NCBI RefSeq assembly: GCF_020084865.1
Contig: NZ_CP071953.1
Span: 2,046,001-2,110,000, forward strand
Source of the DNA: Candidatus Kaistella beijingensis
GTDB taxonomy: Bacteria; Bacteroidota; Bacteroidia; Flavobacteriales; Weeksellaceae
Direction of reading: 5' to 3'
Length of the DNA stretch: 64,000 bases
Shown here: piece after piece, positions 16,303-25,763 of the stretch
Layout: each line of letters opens with the position of its first letter
Numbering within the stretch: position 1 is the first letter of the stretch
Program-made: the position numbers and the translations under genes
The notes under the pieces: model-generated
Told to the model about the DNA's origin: nothing
Seen by the model: the letters and a program-made list of their open reading frames with translations, nothing else
Databases searched by the model: none

Positions 16303-18297
16303 ATGATGCACTTCCAACTTCAATCAGAATATCAACCAACCGGCGACCAACCGCAAGCAATCGAAAAATTGACAAACGGTCTCGAAATTGGCGAAAAATA
16401 CCAAACGCTTCTCGGCGTGACCGGTTCCGGGAAAACTTTTACAGTAGCAAATGTGGTGAATAATGTGCAGAAACCAACTTTAGTTTTGGCGCACAACAAA
16501 ACTTTGGCGGCGCAACTTTTCATGGAATTTAAAGAATTTTTCCCTGAAAATGCCGTGGAATATTTCGTGAGTTATTACGATTACTATCAACCGGAAGCAT
16601 TTATCGCTTCGACAAACACCTATATCGAAAAAGATTTGTCCATCAACGAAGAAGTAGAAAAACTGCGACTTTCGGCAACGGCGAGTTTGCTTTCTGGAAG
16701 AAGAGATGTTTTGATTGTTGCTTCGGTTTCCTGCATTTACGGTATCGGAAATCCGACCGAATTTAATAAGTCATTGATCTCCATTGAGAAAAATCAGAAA
16801 ATGTCGCGCACGAATTTGCTTCATTCTTTGGTGAATGCTTTGTATGCGAGAACTTTAAACGAATTTCAGCGCGGAACATTTCGGGTAAAAGGCGATGTTG
16901 TGGATGTTTATCCAGCTTATGCGGACAATGCGATTCGAATTCAGTTTTTTGGCGATGAGATTGAAACCATTCAAAGTTTCGACCCTGTTTCCGGAAATGT
17001 GATGGCGAATTTTGACCAAATTCAAATTTATCCCGCGAATTTGTTTGTGACTTCTAAAGAAACGCAACAAAATGCGATTCGTGAAATTCAGGACGATATG
17101 GTAAAACAGGTGGATTTCTTTAATGAAATCGAAAAACCATTTGAAGCAAAACGTTTGCAGGAAAGAACCGAACTCGATTTGGAAATGATGAAGGAGCTCG
17201 GTTATTGCAGCGGAATTGAAAATTATTCAAGATATTTTGATGGACGACTTCCCGATTCGCGTCCGTTCTGTCTTCTCGATTATTTTCCAAAGGATTATTT
17301 GATGGTGATTGATGAAAGTCACGTAACGATTCCACAAGTTCATGCGATGTACGGCGGAGACAGAAGCAGAAAAGAAGTTTTGGTGGAACACGGTTTCCGA
17401 CTTCCTGCGGCAATGGATAACCGACCTTTGAAATTTGAGGAATTTGAAGGGATGCAAAATCAGGTGATTTATGTTTCCGCAACTCCCGCTGATTATGAAC
17501 TTGAAAAAAGCGGGGGTGAATATATCGAGCAAATTATTCGTCCCACAGGACTTTTGGATCCTGTGATTGAAATTCGACCTTCCTTAAACCAAGTTGATGA
17601 TTTAATGGAAGAAATTCAAAAACGAGCGGAAGTTGACGAACGAACTTTGGTGACGACTTTAACCAAAAAAATGGCGGAAGAACTTACCAAATATTTTACA
17701 AAATTCGGAATCAGAACACGTTACATTCATTCCGATGTCGAAACTTTGGAACGCATTCAGATTATGCAGGATTTGCGTGTCGGACTTTTCGATGTGTTGG
17801 TTGGAGTAAACCTTTTGCGTGAAGGTCTCGATTTACCGGAAGTTTCGTTGGTGGCGATTTTGGATGCTGATAAAGAAGGAATGCTTCGTTCGCGCCGTTC
17901 GATGATTCAGACGGTTGGTCGAGCTGCAAGAAATATCAATGGGAAAGCGATTATGTATGCCGACAAAATCACCAAATCAATGCAGGCAACGATTGACGAA
18001 ACCAATTACCGCCGTGAAAAGCAGATGGAATACAATAAAAAACACGGATTGGTTCCAACGGCTTTAAACAAAAAAATCTCCGAAGTTTTGGTGGGAAGAA
18101 GCAAAGATTTCCCGGATTCAAAATATACCCAAAAAGAAATTTTGCAGAAAGTGGCAGAAGAAAGAGCAAGTTACGGAAGCGAAGATTTAGAAAAAGTGAT
18201 TGCCGAAAAACAGAAAGCGATGGAAAAAGCAGCAAAAAATTTGGATTTTATTACGGCTGCGAAATTAAGGGATGAGATTTCGGTGTTGAAGGGTTGA
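16303..18297 (+). CDS. uvrB: Excinuclease ABC subunit B
   Basis: 664 residues, full length. UvrB is the damage-verifying helicase-like subunit of nucleotide excision repair and loads UvrC. Walker A GVTGSGKT lies at about residues 39-46, followed by the beta-hairpin region YYDYYQPEAF (about 91-100). Helicase motifs DESHV, VSATPADYE, and LREGLDLPEVSLVAILDADK and GRAARN follow. A C-terminal UVR motif (about 630-660, AAKLRDEI) binds UvrC. A second Met is adjacent, so the start is 16303 or 16306. It has no operon partner. Confidence 0.97.
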   Translation: MMHFQLQSEYQPTGDQPQAIEKLTNGLEIGEKYQTLLGVTGSGKTFTVANVVNNVQKPTLVLAHNKTLAAQLFMEFKEFFPENAVEYFVSYYDYYQPEAFIASTNTYIEKDLSINEEVEKLRLSATASLLSGRRDVLIVASVSCIYGIGNPTEFNKSLISIEKNQKMSRTNLLHSLVNALYARTLNEFQRGTFRVKGDVVDVYPAYADNAIRIQFFGDEIETIQSFDPVSGNVMANFDQIQIYPANLFVTSKETQQNAIREIQDDMVKQVDFFNEIEKPFEAKRLQERTELDLEMMKELGYCSGIENYSRYFDGRLPDSRPFCLLDYFPKDYLMVIDESHVTIPQVHAMYGGDRSRKEVLVEHGFRLPAAMDNRPLKFEEFEGMQNQVIYVSATPADYELEKSGGEYIEQIIRPTGLLDPVIEIRPSLNQVDDLMEEIQKRAEVDERTLVTTLTKKMAEELTKYFTKFGIRTRYIHSDVETLERIQIMQDLRVGLFDVLVGVNLLREGLDLPEVSLVAILDADKEGMLRSRRSMIQTVGRAARNINGKAIMYADKITKSMQATIDETNYRREKQMEYNKKHGLVPTALNKKISEVLVGRSKDFPDSKYTQKEILQKVAEERASYGSEDLEKVIAEKQKAMEKAAKNLDFITAAKLRDEISVLKG

Positions 18298-18357
18298 TTG
18301 CTCACAATGCGATTGACAGATTTTGATTATTTCTGTTTAAATCTGTGAGAAATTACA

Positions 18358-18624
18358 TCAAAACTTATAAACCCTCTTCTTCGGTTTTGCATAATCTACT
18401 TTTCCACGAATTGGTGTCAACAAATCCAACAAACCATTTAATTTTATTTCATAAATTGTTGAAAGTTGCATTCCCAATTTTCCTTTTGGCATTCCTTCGC
18501 GCTGAAACCACTCCAAATAATTGATAGGCAAATCGGCGAGAATGGTACCTTTATATTTTCCGAAAGGCATTTCAACTTCGCAGATTTCTTTTAGTATTTC
18601 GGGATTCGGAAATTCGTTTGACAT
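18358..18624 (-). CDS. DUF3820 family protein
   Basis: 88 residues, soluble. The core MPFGKYKGTILADLP with YLEWF is the DUF3820 signature, also found at the C-terminus of exonuclease X-like proteins. GKYKG suggests nucleic acid or nucleotide contact, but the function is unknown. Its upstream region (18626-18660) holds several copies of an AAATCAAA-type motif on the minus strand, also seen before the EF-G paralogue. Confidence 0.85.
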   Translation of the reverse strand: MSNEFPNPEILKEICEVEMPFGKYKGTILADLPINYLEWFQREGMPKGKLGMQLSTIYEIKLNGLLDLLTPIRGKVDYAKPKKRVYKF

Positions 18625-18756
18625 TATTTGATTTGGTTTGATTTAATTTGATTTTGTTTTCGGAGATTTAATCGAAGTATTTTAAAAGTTCGAAAAATTT
18701 AAAAAATTCTACTTCTAACCTTTGCAACAATTGCACCTTGCGCCAATTTGCACCAA

Positions 18757-19839
18757 TTAGATAGTTAAATCAATCTTTTTCTCAATCTCCTTCGGTTCCG
18801 GCATAATCAATTCATTCTCGTCGCTGCTGAATTCGTCCCGATAAACCTGAATTAAAAGAACGGTAATTGAAATCAAAATCGGTCCGAAAATCAAACCCAT
18901 AAAACCGAAAAGATTCATTCCCATGATAATTCCAAAAACGGTATTTAAAGGATGAATGTTTTCTAATCTTTTCAAAAGAGTGAATCTCAATAAGTTATCG
19001 GTTAATCCAACTGCAATCAAACAATAGGCAGCCAAACCTAAACCGGGACCAATATTTCCTTCCGCAATCATAAAAATACAAACCGGAACGTAAACAATCG
19101 CAGCTCCTACAATGGGCAACATTGATGCAACGCAGGTTAAAGCGAAAAGTAAAACCGCACTTGGTGCACCAAAAATCAGATAACCAATCAACGCAACCAA
19201 ACCTTGTCCAACCGCCACAACCGGAATTCCGATCGCGTTTGCAATGACCATTTTTTGAATTTTTTCCCCCAGTAAATTTACGTTTGCTTTTTTTAATGGA
19301 GCAGAAGTTTTGATCAATCTTTCAAAAAGCCTTGGTTTCTCTAACATGAAGTAGAGAATGAAATACATTGACATCACCACGGTCAACGTATTGAAAGTTC
19401 CACTTAATGCATTCGTGGAGAGTTTTCCAACATTCTTTTTAAGCTCGTCTAAATTGTCTTTGCTTAAAATATCAAAGCCCGTTTTCTGGTAAACGAAATC
19501 ATGAATTTTATCTACAAAAACATTGAATTTCTGCATATAAGCTGAAGCATTTCCCAATTTTTCAATCAGCAAATCTCCGATGAAATATATTGGCAAAATC
19601 AAGATAAATAAAGTCGCCAAAATTAAAACGGTGGAAGCAAGCCACGGTTTCCATTCTTTGACTTCTTGTAGGTAAAGATTGTATTTTCGTGTAATAATAT
19701 AAAGCGTAATCGCTCCCAAAACCGATGGGATAAACATCGATAGGTTCGTGCAAATCAACCCGATAAGTACGATGATGACGAGAAGCAAAAAAATCTGCTT
19801 TATTTTCACTCCGCTGATTTGGTGTTTTCGGTTCGGCAT
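18757..19839 (-). CDS. AI-2E family transporter
   Basis: 360 residues with seven to eight hydrophobic helices: two at the N-terminus (about 12-50), one at 65-90, a soluble segment about 90-150, then a cluster from 150 to 345. The family signature LFALTCVASMLPIVGAAIVYVP (residues about 229-250) and the C-terminal TVFGIIMGMNLFGFMGLIFGP fit the AI-2E/TqsA/YdiK group. Members include putative autoinducer exporters and Na+/H+ antiporters, so the substrate is not decided. It lies downstream of a terminator that separates it from the preceding minus-strand gene. Confidence 0.92.
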   Translation of the reverse strand: MPNRKHQISGVKIKQIFLLLVIIVLIGLICTNLSMFIPSVLGAITLYIITRKYNLYLQEVKEWKPWLASTVLILATLFILILPIYFIGDLLIEKLGNASAYMQKFNVFVDKIHDFVYQKTGFDILSKDNLDELKKNVGKLSTNALSGTFNTLTVVMSMYFILYFMLEKPRLFERLIKTSAPLKKANVNLLGEKIQKMVIANAIGIPVVAVGQGLVALIGYLIFGAPSAVLLFALTCVASMLPIVGAAIVYVPVCIFMIAEGNIGPGLGLAAYCLIAVGLTDNLLRFTLLKRLENIHPLNTVFGIIMGMNLFGFMGLIFGPILISITVLLIQVYRDEFSSDENELIMPEPKEIEKKIDLTI

Positions 19840-19849
19840 ATTTTCTATT

Positions 19850-19881
19850 TAAAAAAAGCAACAGGAAATTCTGTTGCTTTC
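19850..19881 (-). terminator. Terminator between two minus-strand membrane genes
   Basis: AAAGCAACAG (19855-19864) with CTGTTGCTTT (19871-19880). On the minus strand it is followed by seven T. Confidence 0.85.
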
Positions 19882-19915
19882 AAAAGTACGATAATTATTG
19901 ACTTGTTGCCTAAAA

Positions 19916-20647
19916 TTAATTTTTGAATTCAATTTGTCGCGGTCTTCCTAAAAATGCGCAATAAATGGAGTACATCGCTACCAAAAAGAAAGGCATTGTT
20001 GCAATAATTCCAATTCCGCAAAGTAAAATTCCTGAAATACTGATTAATAAAGAAAGTAACGAAACACCTAAAAAGGTTCCATAATTTTCTTTGGCAATGT
20101 TGAAAGATTTGCTTAAAGCGTCGGCAAAACTAGCGTTCTCAAACAGCAAGATTGGGTAACCCAACATCAGGAACGGCATTACCAATAATCCTGGAAGTAA
20201 ACACATCATGAAAGTAACCGTAAATATAATACTAGAGATCAAGCTGTAAATAACAATGTTTAAAAAATTTTGCTTGTAACCGATAAATAAATCCGAAAAG
20301 TTGACAGGTTGTTTAAAATTGTATTTGTTCGCCACATAAATCACACCTACATAAAGCGGCGCCAAGAGCAATCCCAAAAGTCCTGAGAGACCATAATAAA
20401 GCTTCATACCTGGAATCGACCAAATATCAATTGAAGTGAAATCCCCATCTGCAGAAGTAATTTCTTCCGAAAATGCACGAGAATCAAATCCTGAAATCGG
20501 CTGAATAAGCATTGATGCCACAAAGTAAAGCACCATCGCCAAAATTGCGTACAGGAAGACGCCTTTATACGTTTCAAAAGCGTGGGAAATTATTTCCGAA
20601 GTGGATTTCTGCGGCTGATTTTGTTGACTAAATTCTTGAAAGTCCAT
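19916..20647 (-). CDS. Multi-pass membrane protein, paralogue 1
   Basis: 243 residues with six hydrophobic segments after a polar Gln/Ser-rich N-terminus (1-25). The last two helices carry SISGILLCGIGIIATMPFF, which closely resembles the end of the next gene (SLSGILLFGFGFLFTFPFW), so the two are paralogues. The layout resembles DUF975-type or glycerophosphodiesterase-membrane-domain proteins, but I cannot assign it firmly. In related genomes such proteins are sometimes labelled beta-carotene monooxygenase; no oxygenase motif is visible, so I do not accept that name. Function unknown. Confidence 0.75.
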   Translation of the reverse strand: MDFQEFSQQNQPQKSTSEIISHAFETYKGVFLYAILAMVLYFVASMLIQPISGFDSRAFSEEITSADGDFTSIDIWSIPGMKLYYGLSGLLGLLLAPLYVGVIYVANKYNFKQPVNFSDLFIGYKQNFLNIVIYSLISSIIFTVTFMMCLLPGLLVMPFLMLGYPILLFENASFADALSKSFNIAKENYGTFLGVSLLSLLISISGILLCGIGIIATMPFFLVAMYSIYCAFLGRPRQIEFKN

Positions 20648-20700
20648 CGTTTATATTTTTTAATGTTGCTCAAATTTAGAATTTTTACTGAAATAATGAA

Positions 20701-21441
20701 TTAAATCTGCTTTAAATTTCCTTCATTTTCGTGATAATAATTTTTGTAAAGAGAATAAATCACCGCATTCCAAAACGGGAAAGTGAACAGGAAACCAAAT
20801 CCGAAAAGAAGAATTCCGCTTAAACTAAAGAGCAAAGCAACAATCACTGAAATTAAAATTGTTACAAAATCACGCTTCAAACCTTTAATGGTCAAACCAA
20901 TTCCCTCAAAGGTTTTCACATCCATAAAAAACATCAGGGGAATGGAGAATAGGGTAATGAAAACCCAAACAATTCCCAAAATCAGCAATGAATTGGCATA
21001 AGTGAAAATAATCATCCAAAACAGGTAAAATCCAAAAAATTTGAAAAAATCGAAACCTAGATAACCGGCGAAAAGGTCGTTCATTTGAGGTTTTTCTTTT
21101 AAATCGAGTTTTCTATAAATTTTGTAAAAACCCACATTTAAAGGATTGATAAGTGCGAAAAGTCCGAACACAGCCAACGCAAAATTTCTCGTTTGTGGAA
21201 GTTGGGCAATTTCCTGCATTTTTTGGTTGAAGGCGGGGAAATCGGTTCTTGCCAAATCTTGATATTGTGCAAATTCATCCCAAAGTCCAAAATATCTGAA
21301 AAGGTAAAAATAGCCAAGAAAAAACAGCGAGAAGTAGAGCAAACTGTACATGACCTGAAACGAGATGGTTCTGTTCCAATAATTAAAAGCGTCTAAAAGT
21401 ATCGCCTTGATTCCAGATTGTTGAGGATAATTTTTTTCCAT
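20701..21441 (-). CDS. Multi-pass membrane protein, paralogue 2
   Basis: 246 residues with six hydrophobic segments. It shares its C-terminal two-helix motif and general plan with the preceding gene product, 53 bases away in the same operon. A long polar stretch between the first two helices (about 48-90) probably faces one side of the membrane. The TACTTTTG box ends only four bases before this ATG, so the mRNA may be leaderless. It is divergent from pabB across 57 bases. Function unknown. Confidence 0.75.
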   Translation of the reverse strand: MEKNYPQQSGIKAILLDAFNYWNRTISFQVMYSLLYFSLFFLGYFYLFRYFGLWDEFAQYQDLARTDFPAFNQKMQEIAQLPQTRNFALAVFGLFALINPLNVGFYKIYRKLDLKEKPQMNDLFAGYLGFDFFKFFGFYLFWMIIFTYANSLLILGIVWVFITLFSIPLMFFMDVKTFEGIGLTIKGLKRDFVTILISVIVALLFSLSGILLFGFGFLFTFPFWNAVIYSLYKNYYHENEGNLKQI

Positions 21442-21445
21442 GCGG

Positions 21446-21453
21446 CAAAAGTA
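21446..21453 (-). promoter_or_regulatory. -7 box abutting the ATG of paralogue 2
   Basis: TACTTTTG on the minus strand, four bases before the start codon at 21441. Confidence 0.5.
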
Positions 21454-21464
21454 AGGAAAAGAAC

Positions 21465-21493
21465 TTGGCTAAACTCTAAAAGCTGTATTTTTG
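21465..21493 (+). promoter_or_regulatory. pabB promoter
   Basis: TTG (21465-21467), 18 bases, TATTTTTG (21486-21493). The first candidate ATG (21499) is five bases later; the second (21532) would give a leader of about 33 bases. Confidence 0.65.
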
Positions 21494-21498
21494 CACCA

Positions 21499-22476
21499 AT
21501 GAATTCCATATTTCACCCGAATTTTAATCGAATGGATGAACTTTCACAGCAGAAAGTTCCTTTCTTTTTTATGGTGGATTTCTTAATGGAAAAAGTGGAA
21601 GTTTTTACAGAAAATGAATTATCAGCATCGAGCTTGTTAATTGATTTTGAAAAGTTTACAAACTTCAGTTTCCCACACAAATCAAATAAAATCCTTGAAC
21701 TTCATTCTTTCCCGCAATCAAAGGAAACGTATAAAAAAGGATTTGATGTTGTTCAAAAAAACCTTAAACTCGGAAATTCTTATCTCACCAATTATACCTG
21801 CAAAACCGAAATTGAAACCAATTTTTCTTTAGAAGAAATTTTTCATTTTTCAAAAGCGAAATACAAAGTTTTGTATCCAGACAAATTCGTATTTTTTTCC
21901 CCTGAAACTTTTGTTGAAATTATTGAAAATGAAATTTTTACGCATCCAATGAAGGGAACAATTGATGCTACAAAAGAAAACGCAGTGGAGGTTTTAAAGA
22001 ATGATGTGAAGGAAAAAGCGGAACACTACACTGTCGTCGATTTACTGCGAAACGATTTGAGCATGGTTGCCGATGAAGTTCAAGTGATTGAATTTCAACG
22101 AATAGACTTCATTAAAACCAAACAGAAAAATCTGTATGCGATGAGTTCTGAAATTTCGGGAAAATTGAAACCGGATTTTCAAAATAAAATTGGAAGCGTG
22201 ATAAAAACTTTACTTCCTGCAGGTTCGATTCTCGGTGCGCCAAAAGCAAAAACTTTGGAAATTATTTTGGAGGCGGAAACTTACGAACGTGGTTTTTATA
22301 CTGGAGTTTGCGGTTGGTTTGACGGGAAAAATCTCGATTCCTGTGTGATGATTCGGTTCATCGAAAAAGAAAATGGAAAAATGTACTTCAAAAGTGGTGG
22401 CGGAATCACACATTTGAGTAATTTAGTCGACGAATATCAAGAAATGAAAAACAAAATTTATGTCCCAATTCTTTGA
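21499..22476 (+). CDS. pabB: Aminodeoxychorismate synthase component I
   Basis: 325 residues from 21499. The upstream extension to 21418 crosses the promoter and was rejected, and MDELSQQ at 21532 is an alternative start. The enzyme aminates chorismate to 4-amino-4-deoxychorismate for folate synthesis. The catalytic C-terminal domain carries HPMKGTIDATKEN, DLLRNDLSMVADEV, LPAGSILGAPK and GFYTGVCGWFDG. It is shorter than E. coli PabB because the N-terminal domain is reduced, as is usual in this phylum. No glutamine amidotransferase gene is adjacent. It overlaps pabC by 17 bases, so they form one operon. Confidence 0.92.
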   Translation: MNSIFHPNFNRMDELSQQKVPFFFMVDFLMEKVEVFTENELSASSLLIDFEKFTNFSFPHKSNKILELHSFPQSKETYKKGFDVVQKNLKLGNSYLTNYTCKTEIETNFSLEEIFHFSKAKYKVLYPDKFVFFSPETFVEIIENEIFTHPMKGTIDATKENAVEVLKNDVKEKAEHYTVVDLLRNDLSMVADEVQVIEFQRIDFIKTKQKNLYAMSSEISGKLKPDFQNKIGSVIKTLLPAGSILGAPKAKTLEIILEAETYERGFYTGVCGWFDGKNLDSCVMIRFIEKENGKMYFKSGGGITHLSNLVDEYQEMKNKIYVPIL

Positions 22477-23086
22477 AAGCATTAAAATAGAAGACCAAAA
22501 AATATTTCTTCTCGACCTTCACCAAAAGCGTGTCAATGAGACTTTCGCCAATTTTGGGAAAGAAGGCTCCATCGATTTGGGTAAGATTTTCAAAAGTTTA
22601 AATCACGATGAAGACGGTTTGTTCAAACTCCGAATTTCTTATGATTTGGATAAAAGTTTTAGAACGCAAATGATTCCGTATGCGATTTCGGAAATCAATG
22701 ATTTCCAGTTGGTTGAAAATAATTTGTACGATTATTCCTTCAAATTTGAAGACCGAAAAGAGTTTGAAAGAATGAAGATCAAGGCAAAAGCTGACGAAAT
22801 CATCATCGTAAAAAATAATCATATTACCGACACCTCGTTTTCAAATCTGCTTTTCAAAAAGGGAAAGGAATGGTTTACGCCAAATACATTTCTTCTGAAT
22901 GGTGTTCAGCGACAACATTTGCTGAAAAACAAAAAGATTAAAGAAGTGGAAATTACCCCGCAGAATCTTAAGCAATTCTCTCACTTTCAGATTATTAATT
23001 CGATGAACGATTTCGACGACATGTTTATTTATCCGATTTCTAAAATCACCAATCTGCCTGAAAGCGGAGAATATCTTGAGATTTGA
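22460..23086 (+). CDS. pabC: Aminotransferase class IV, probable aminodeoxychorismate lyase
   Basis: 208 residues, shorter than the 270 of the classical enzyme. It would release pyruvate from aminodeoxychorismate to form p-aminobenzoate. Class IV features are visible: an N-terminal Arg segment, a Lys at about 95 in SFKFEDR, which fits the PLP-binding lysine, and DEIIIVKNNHITDTSFSN, where the usual Glu of this loop is Asp. The role is inferred mainly from these motifs and from the 17-base overlap with pabB. Confidence 0.88.
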   Translation: MSQFFESIKIEDQKIFLLDLHQKRVNETFANFGKEGSIDLGKIFKSLNHDEDGLFKLRISYDLDKSFRTQMIPYAISEINDFQLVENNLYDYSFKFEDRKEFERMKIKAKADEIIIVKNNHITDTSFSNLLFKKGKEWFTPNTFLLNGVQRQHLLKNKKIKEVEITPQNLKQFSHFQIINSMNDFDDMFIYPISKITNLPESGEYLEI

Positions 23087-23161
23087 TTGAAATCCGCTTA
23101 AAATCAGCGATTTGGTCTGATTTTCGCTTTTAACTTTCCCACTTTTTGCTGCTGATTTATA

Positions 23162-25708
23162 ATGAAAGAAATTCAGTTAATAAAGCCTTTTGCTCGGGTT
23201 TTACAACTTTTAATTTTAGTTTTTACTGCTACTTTTTCATACTCCCAAAATAAGATTTCTGGGAAAATTGTTGATGCAAACACTCAAAAACCGATTTCGG
23301 GAGTTGAGATTTTCATTAATAATAAGGAAAAATCGGAGATGATTTCTGCGGACGGGAAATTTCAGATACAATCTGACTCTGGAGTTGCAACGGCAACATT
23401 TGTAAAGAAAAATTTTAAGACAGAAATTGTAAATTTTCAAAATTTAATTTTCGAAAATTTAACCGTGAAAATGCAGCCTGAAAAAGTGGAGCAAATTCAG
23501 GAGGTCGTTTTGGTCGCCGGTAACAAAAAAAAATACAAAAACAAAAAAGAAAATCCAGCTTACGCCATTATGCAGGAAGTTTGGAAACGAAAGAAAACCA
23601 ATGGCTTGGCTAATTACGACGATTATCAATTCAAAGAATATGAAAAAATTGAGATCGGGATAAGCAATATTGATTCGGCGTTCATGGACAAGAAAATTTT
23701 CAACAAATTGGAGTTTGTCTTTAAATATGCCGATTCTTCCGACTTTGATAAAAAGTTGAATTTACCCGTCTTCCTGAACGAAACGCTTTACAAAATCTAC
23801 GGAAAAAACAAGCCCGAAAAAAAGGAAAACAAAATAATTCTTGCCAACAAATTTTCGGGATTCAATAATAATGAACTCATTGCTTCTACGGCGAAAAACC
23901 AGTTCAAGGAAGTGAATTTATATGATAACACGCTCAATTTCTTTAATATAGGATTTCCAAGTCCGGTTGGAACCGATGGATTTGCAACCTATGATTATAC
24001 TTTGTCGGATTCGCTTGTCGTGGACGGAACAGATGCCTATGAAATAAAATATTTCCCGAAAAGAAAGGAGGTTTTGGCGTTTCAAGGGGTTTTATACATC
24101 TCGAAAGACACGTATAATATTGTAAAAGCAACCTTGAAATCGACCAACAAAATCAATATGAATTTCGTGAATGGAATCTATCTCGAAACAGAATATGACG
24201 CACCAAATGATTCGGTTTTCATTGCTAAACGGACTTATTCCGAGTTGGAGATGTCAATTTTCAGCAAGAAAAAAGATGCGAAAGGTGCGGTTTTCAAAAG
24301 GACGCAGGTTTTTAGCGACTACTTATTCAATACTGATTTTGATGACCAACATTTGGCTGAAAACAATCAGACTTTAAGTGACGAAAACCTGAAAAAACCC
24401 GATGAATTCTGGGACAAAGAAAGAACGGAACCATTGGAAGAAACTGAAAAGAACATCTATAAAATGGTGTCGGAATTGGAGCAGGTTCCAAAATTCAAAC
24501 GGATTGTTAATGCGGTGGAAATTGTTAATTCAGGTTACATTAACGCTTGGAAAGCGATTGATTTTGGTGACATTTTTTCCGTTTTTGGTTATAACGAGGT
24601 GGAAGGTTTTCGTTTGAGAGCGGGTGCAAGAACGTATTTTTCACACAACGATCTTTGGCGAATCGAAGGTTACACTGCGTATGGATTCAGAGACCAAAAA
24701 TGGAAATACGGTTTTGAAGGTAGATACATGTTCAATCGTGAAAACCGCGCCACAATTGGTTTTGGCGGAAGAAATGACGTGATACAGCTTGGCGCACAAT
24801 TAACCAATGACGATGGAATTATGAACCGTTCGTTCGCTTCTTCCTCGATTTTTTCTTCAGGGAGTAACTCTTCTTTGAGCTGGTTGCGACAGAATAATTT
24901 GTTTTTTTCCATAGAACCTGTGAAAAATTTTCAGGTTCGTTTGGATGCGTCTTTACAAAATATTAAGTCGGCTAATCCCACAAAATTCAATTTGGATTTT
25001 TACAAAAAAGGCGAGTTGAAATCAGAAACCAATGATTTTCACACGACTTTCAGTTTAATTGCAAAACCGGGCGCAAAGTATTCACAGTATGGCGTTGACC
25101 GATATGAGTTTACCACGCTTTCTCCAGTTTTTGTTCTAAAATTTACGCACGGATTTGAGAATGTTTTGAAAGGAGATTTTGATTATAACAAACTTCAGTT
25201 TTTGTATTCGCAACCAATTATTTTAGGGAATTACGGAAAAACCATTATCAATTTCGAGGCAGGGAAAAACTTCAACACCGTTCCGCTTGCTTTACAAAAT
25301 ATTATTCCTGGAAACCAATCCTACAACTTGATTCCCGGAACTTTTGCGTTGCTGAAGTATTACGAATTTGTTGCAGATGCTTACTCTACGTTGAATATTG
25401 AACATCATTTTAACGGAAAGTTGATTTCTTATCTTCCTTTGATCAAGAAATTGAAAATGAGGGAACTCGTCTTTTTCCGTGGTGCGTATGGAACTTTGAG
25501 CGAAGTATCCAAAAATATCAATTTTGAAAACACGCTATACTCCGCTCCTGACCAACAAATTTATTACGAATACGGATTTGGTTTGGAGAATATTGGTTTC
25601 GGAAACTTCAAATTACTTCGACTCGATTTCAACTGGCGCGGAAATTACCTCGACCGTCCCGAAGTTTCAAAATTTGGGGTGAAGTTTGGTTTGCAGATGA
25701 ATTTTTAG
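23162..25708 (+). CDS. DUF5686 outer-membrane protein with carboxypeptidase-like regulatory domain
   Basis: 848 residues. A signal peptide (about 1-29, ending SYSQ) is followed by a beta-sandwich of the CarboxypepD_reg-like type (about 30-115: ISGKIVDANTQKPISGVEIFI). The long DUF5686 region comes next, ending in many amphipathic strands that look like an outer-membrane barrel closing with FGVKFGLQMNF. Proteins of this type resemble TonB-dependent receptors in plan but lack a plug and TonB box. The role is unknown, probably in the outer membrane. It lies between pabC and menD without a clear operon link. Confidence 0.9.
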   Translation: MKEIQLIKPFARVLQLLILVFTATFSYSQNKISGKIVDANTQKPISGVEIFINNKEKSEMISADGKFQIQSDSGVATATFVKKNFKTEIVNFQNLIFENLTVKMQPEKVEQIQEVVLVAGNKKKYKNKKENPAYAIMQEVWKRKKTNGLANYDDYQFKEYEKIEIGISNIDSAFMDKKIFNKLEFVFKYADSSDFDKKLNLPVFLNETLYKIYGKNKPEKKENKIILANKFSGFNNNELIASTAKNQFKEVNLYDNTLNFFNIGFPSPVGTDGFATYDYTLSDSLVVDGTDAYEIKYFPKRKEVLAFQGVLYISKDTYNIVKATLKSTNKINMNFVNGIYLETEYDAPNDSVFIAKRTYSELEMSIFSKKKDAKGAVFKRTQVFSDYLFNTDFDDQHLAENNQTLSDENLKKPDEFWDKERTEPLEETEKNIYKMVSELEQVPKFKRIVNAVEIVNSGYINAWKAIDFGDIFSVFGYNEVEGFRLRAGARTYFSHNDLWRIEGYTAYGFRDQKWKYGFEGRYMFNRENRATIGFGGRNDVIQLGAQLTNDDGIMNRSFASSSIFSSGSNSSLSWLRQNNLFFSIEPVKNFQVRLDASLQNIKSANPTKFNLDFYKKGELKSETNDFHTTFSLIAKPGAKYSQYGVDRYEFTTLSPVFVLKFTHGFENVLKGDFDYNKLQFLYSQPIILGNYGKTIINFEAGKNFNTVPLALQNIIPGNQSYNLIPGTFALLKYYEFVADAYSTLNIEHHFNGKLISYLPLIKKLKMRELVFFRGAYGTLSEVSKNINFENTLYSAPDQQIYYEYGFGLENIGFGNFKLLRLDFNWRGNYLDRPEVSKFGVKFGLQMNF

Positions 25709-25736
25709 AGGCTGGAAGATGGATGCTGGAGGTTTT
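25709..25736. repeat. Short heptamer-like repeat remnant
   Basis: GGCTGGAAGATGGATGCTGG resembles the GGAAGAT arrays at 5286-5329 and 35842-35878, and also the reverse complement of 36093-36104 (GGATGCTGGAAG). Confidence 0.4.
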
Positions 25737-25763
25737 TTTGCTCAAATCTGCGAGAGAAATCAA

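Noticed and set aside
19916..20647. Beta-carotene monooxygenase, a label I recall for similar proteins
   Set aside because: No iron-binding His pattern or propeller; only hydrophobic helices are present.
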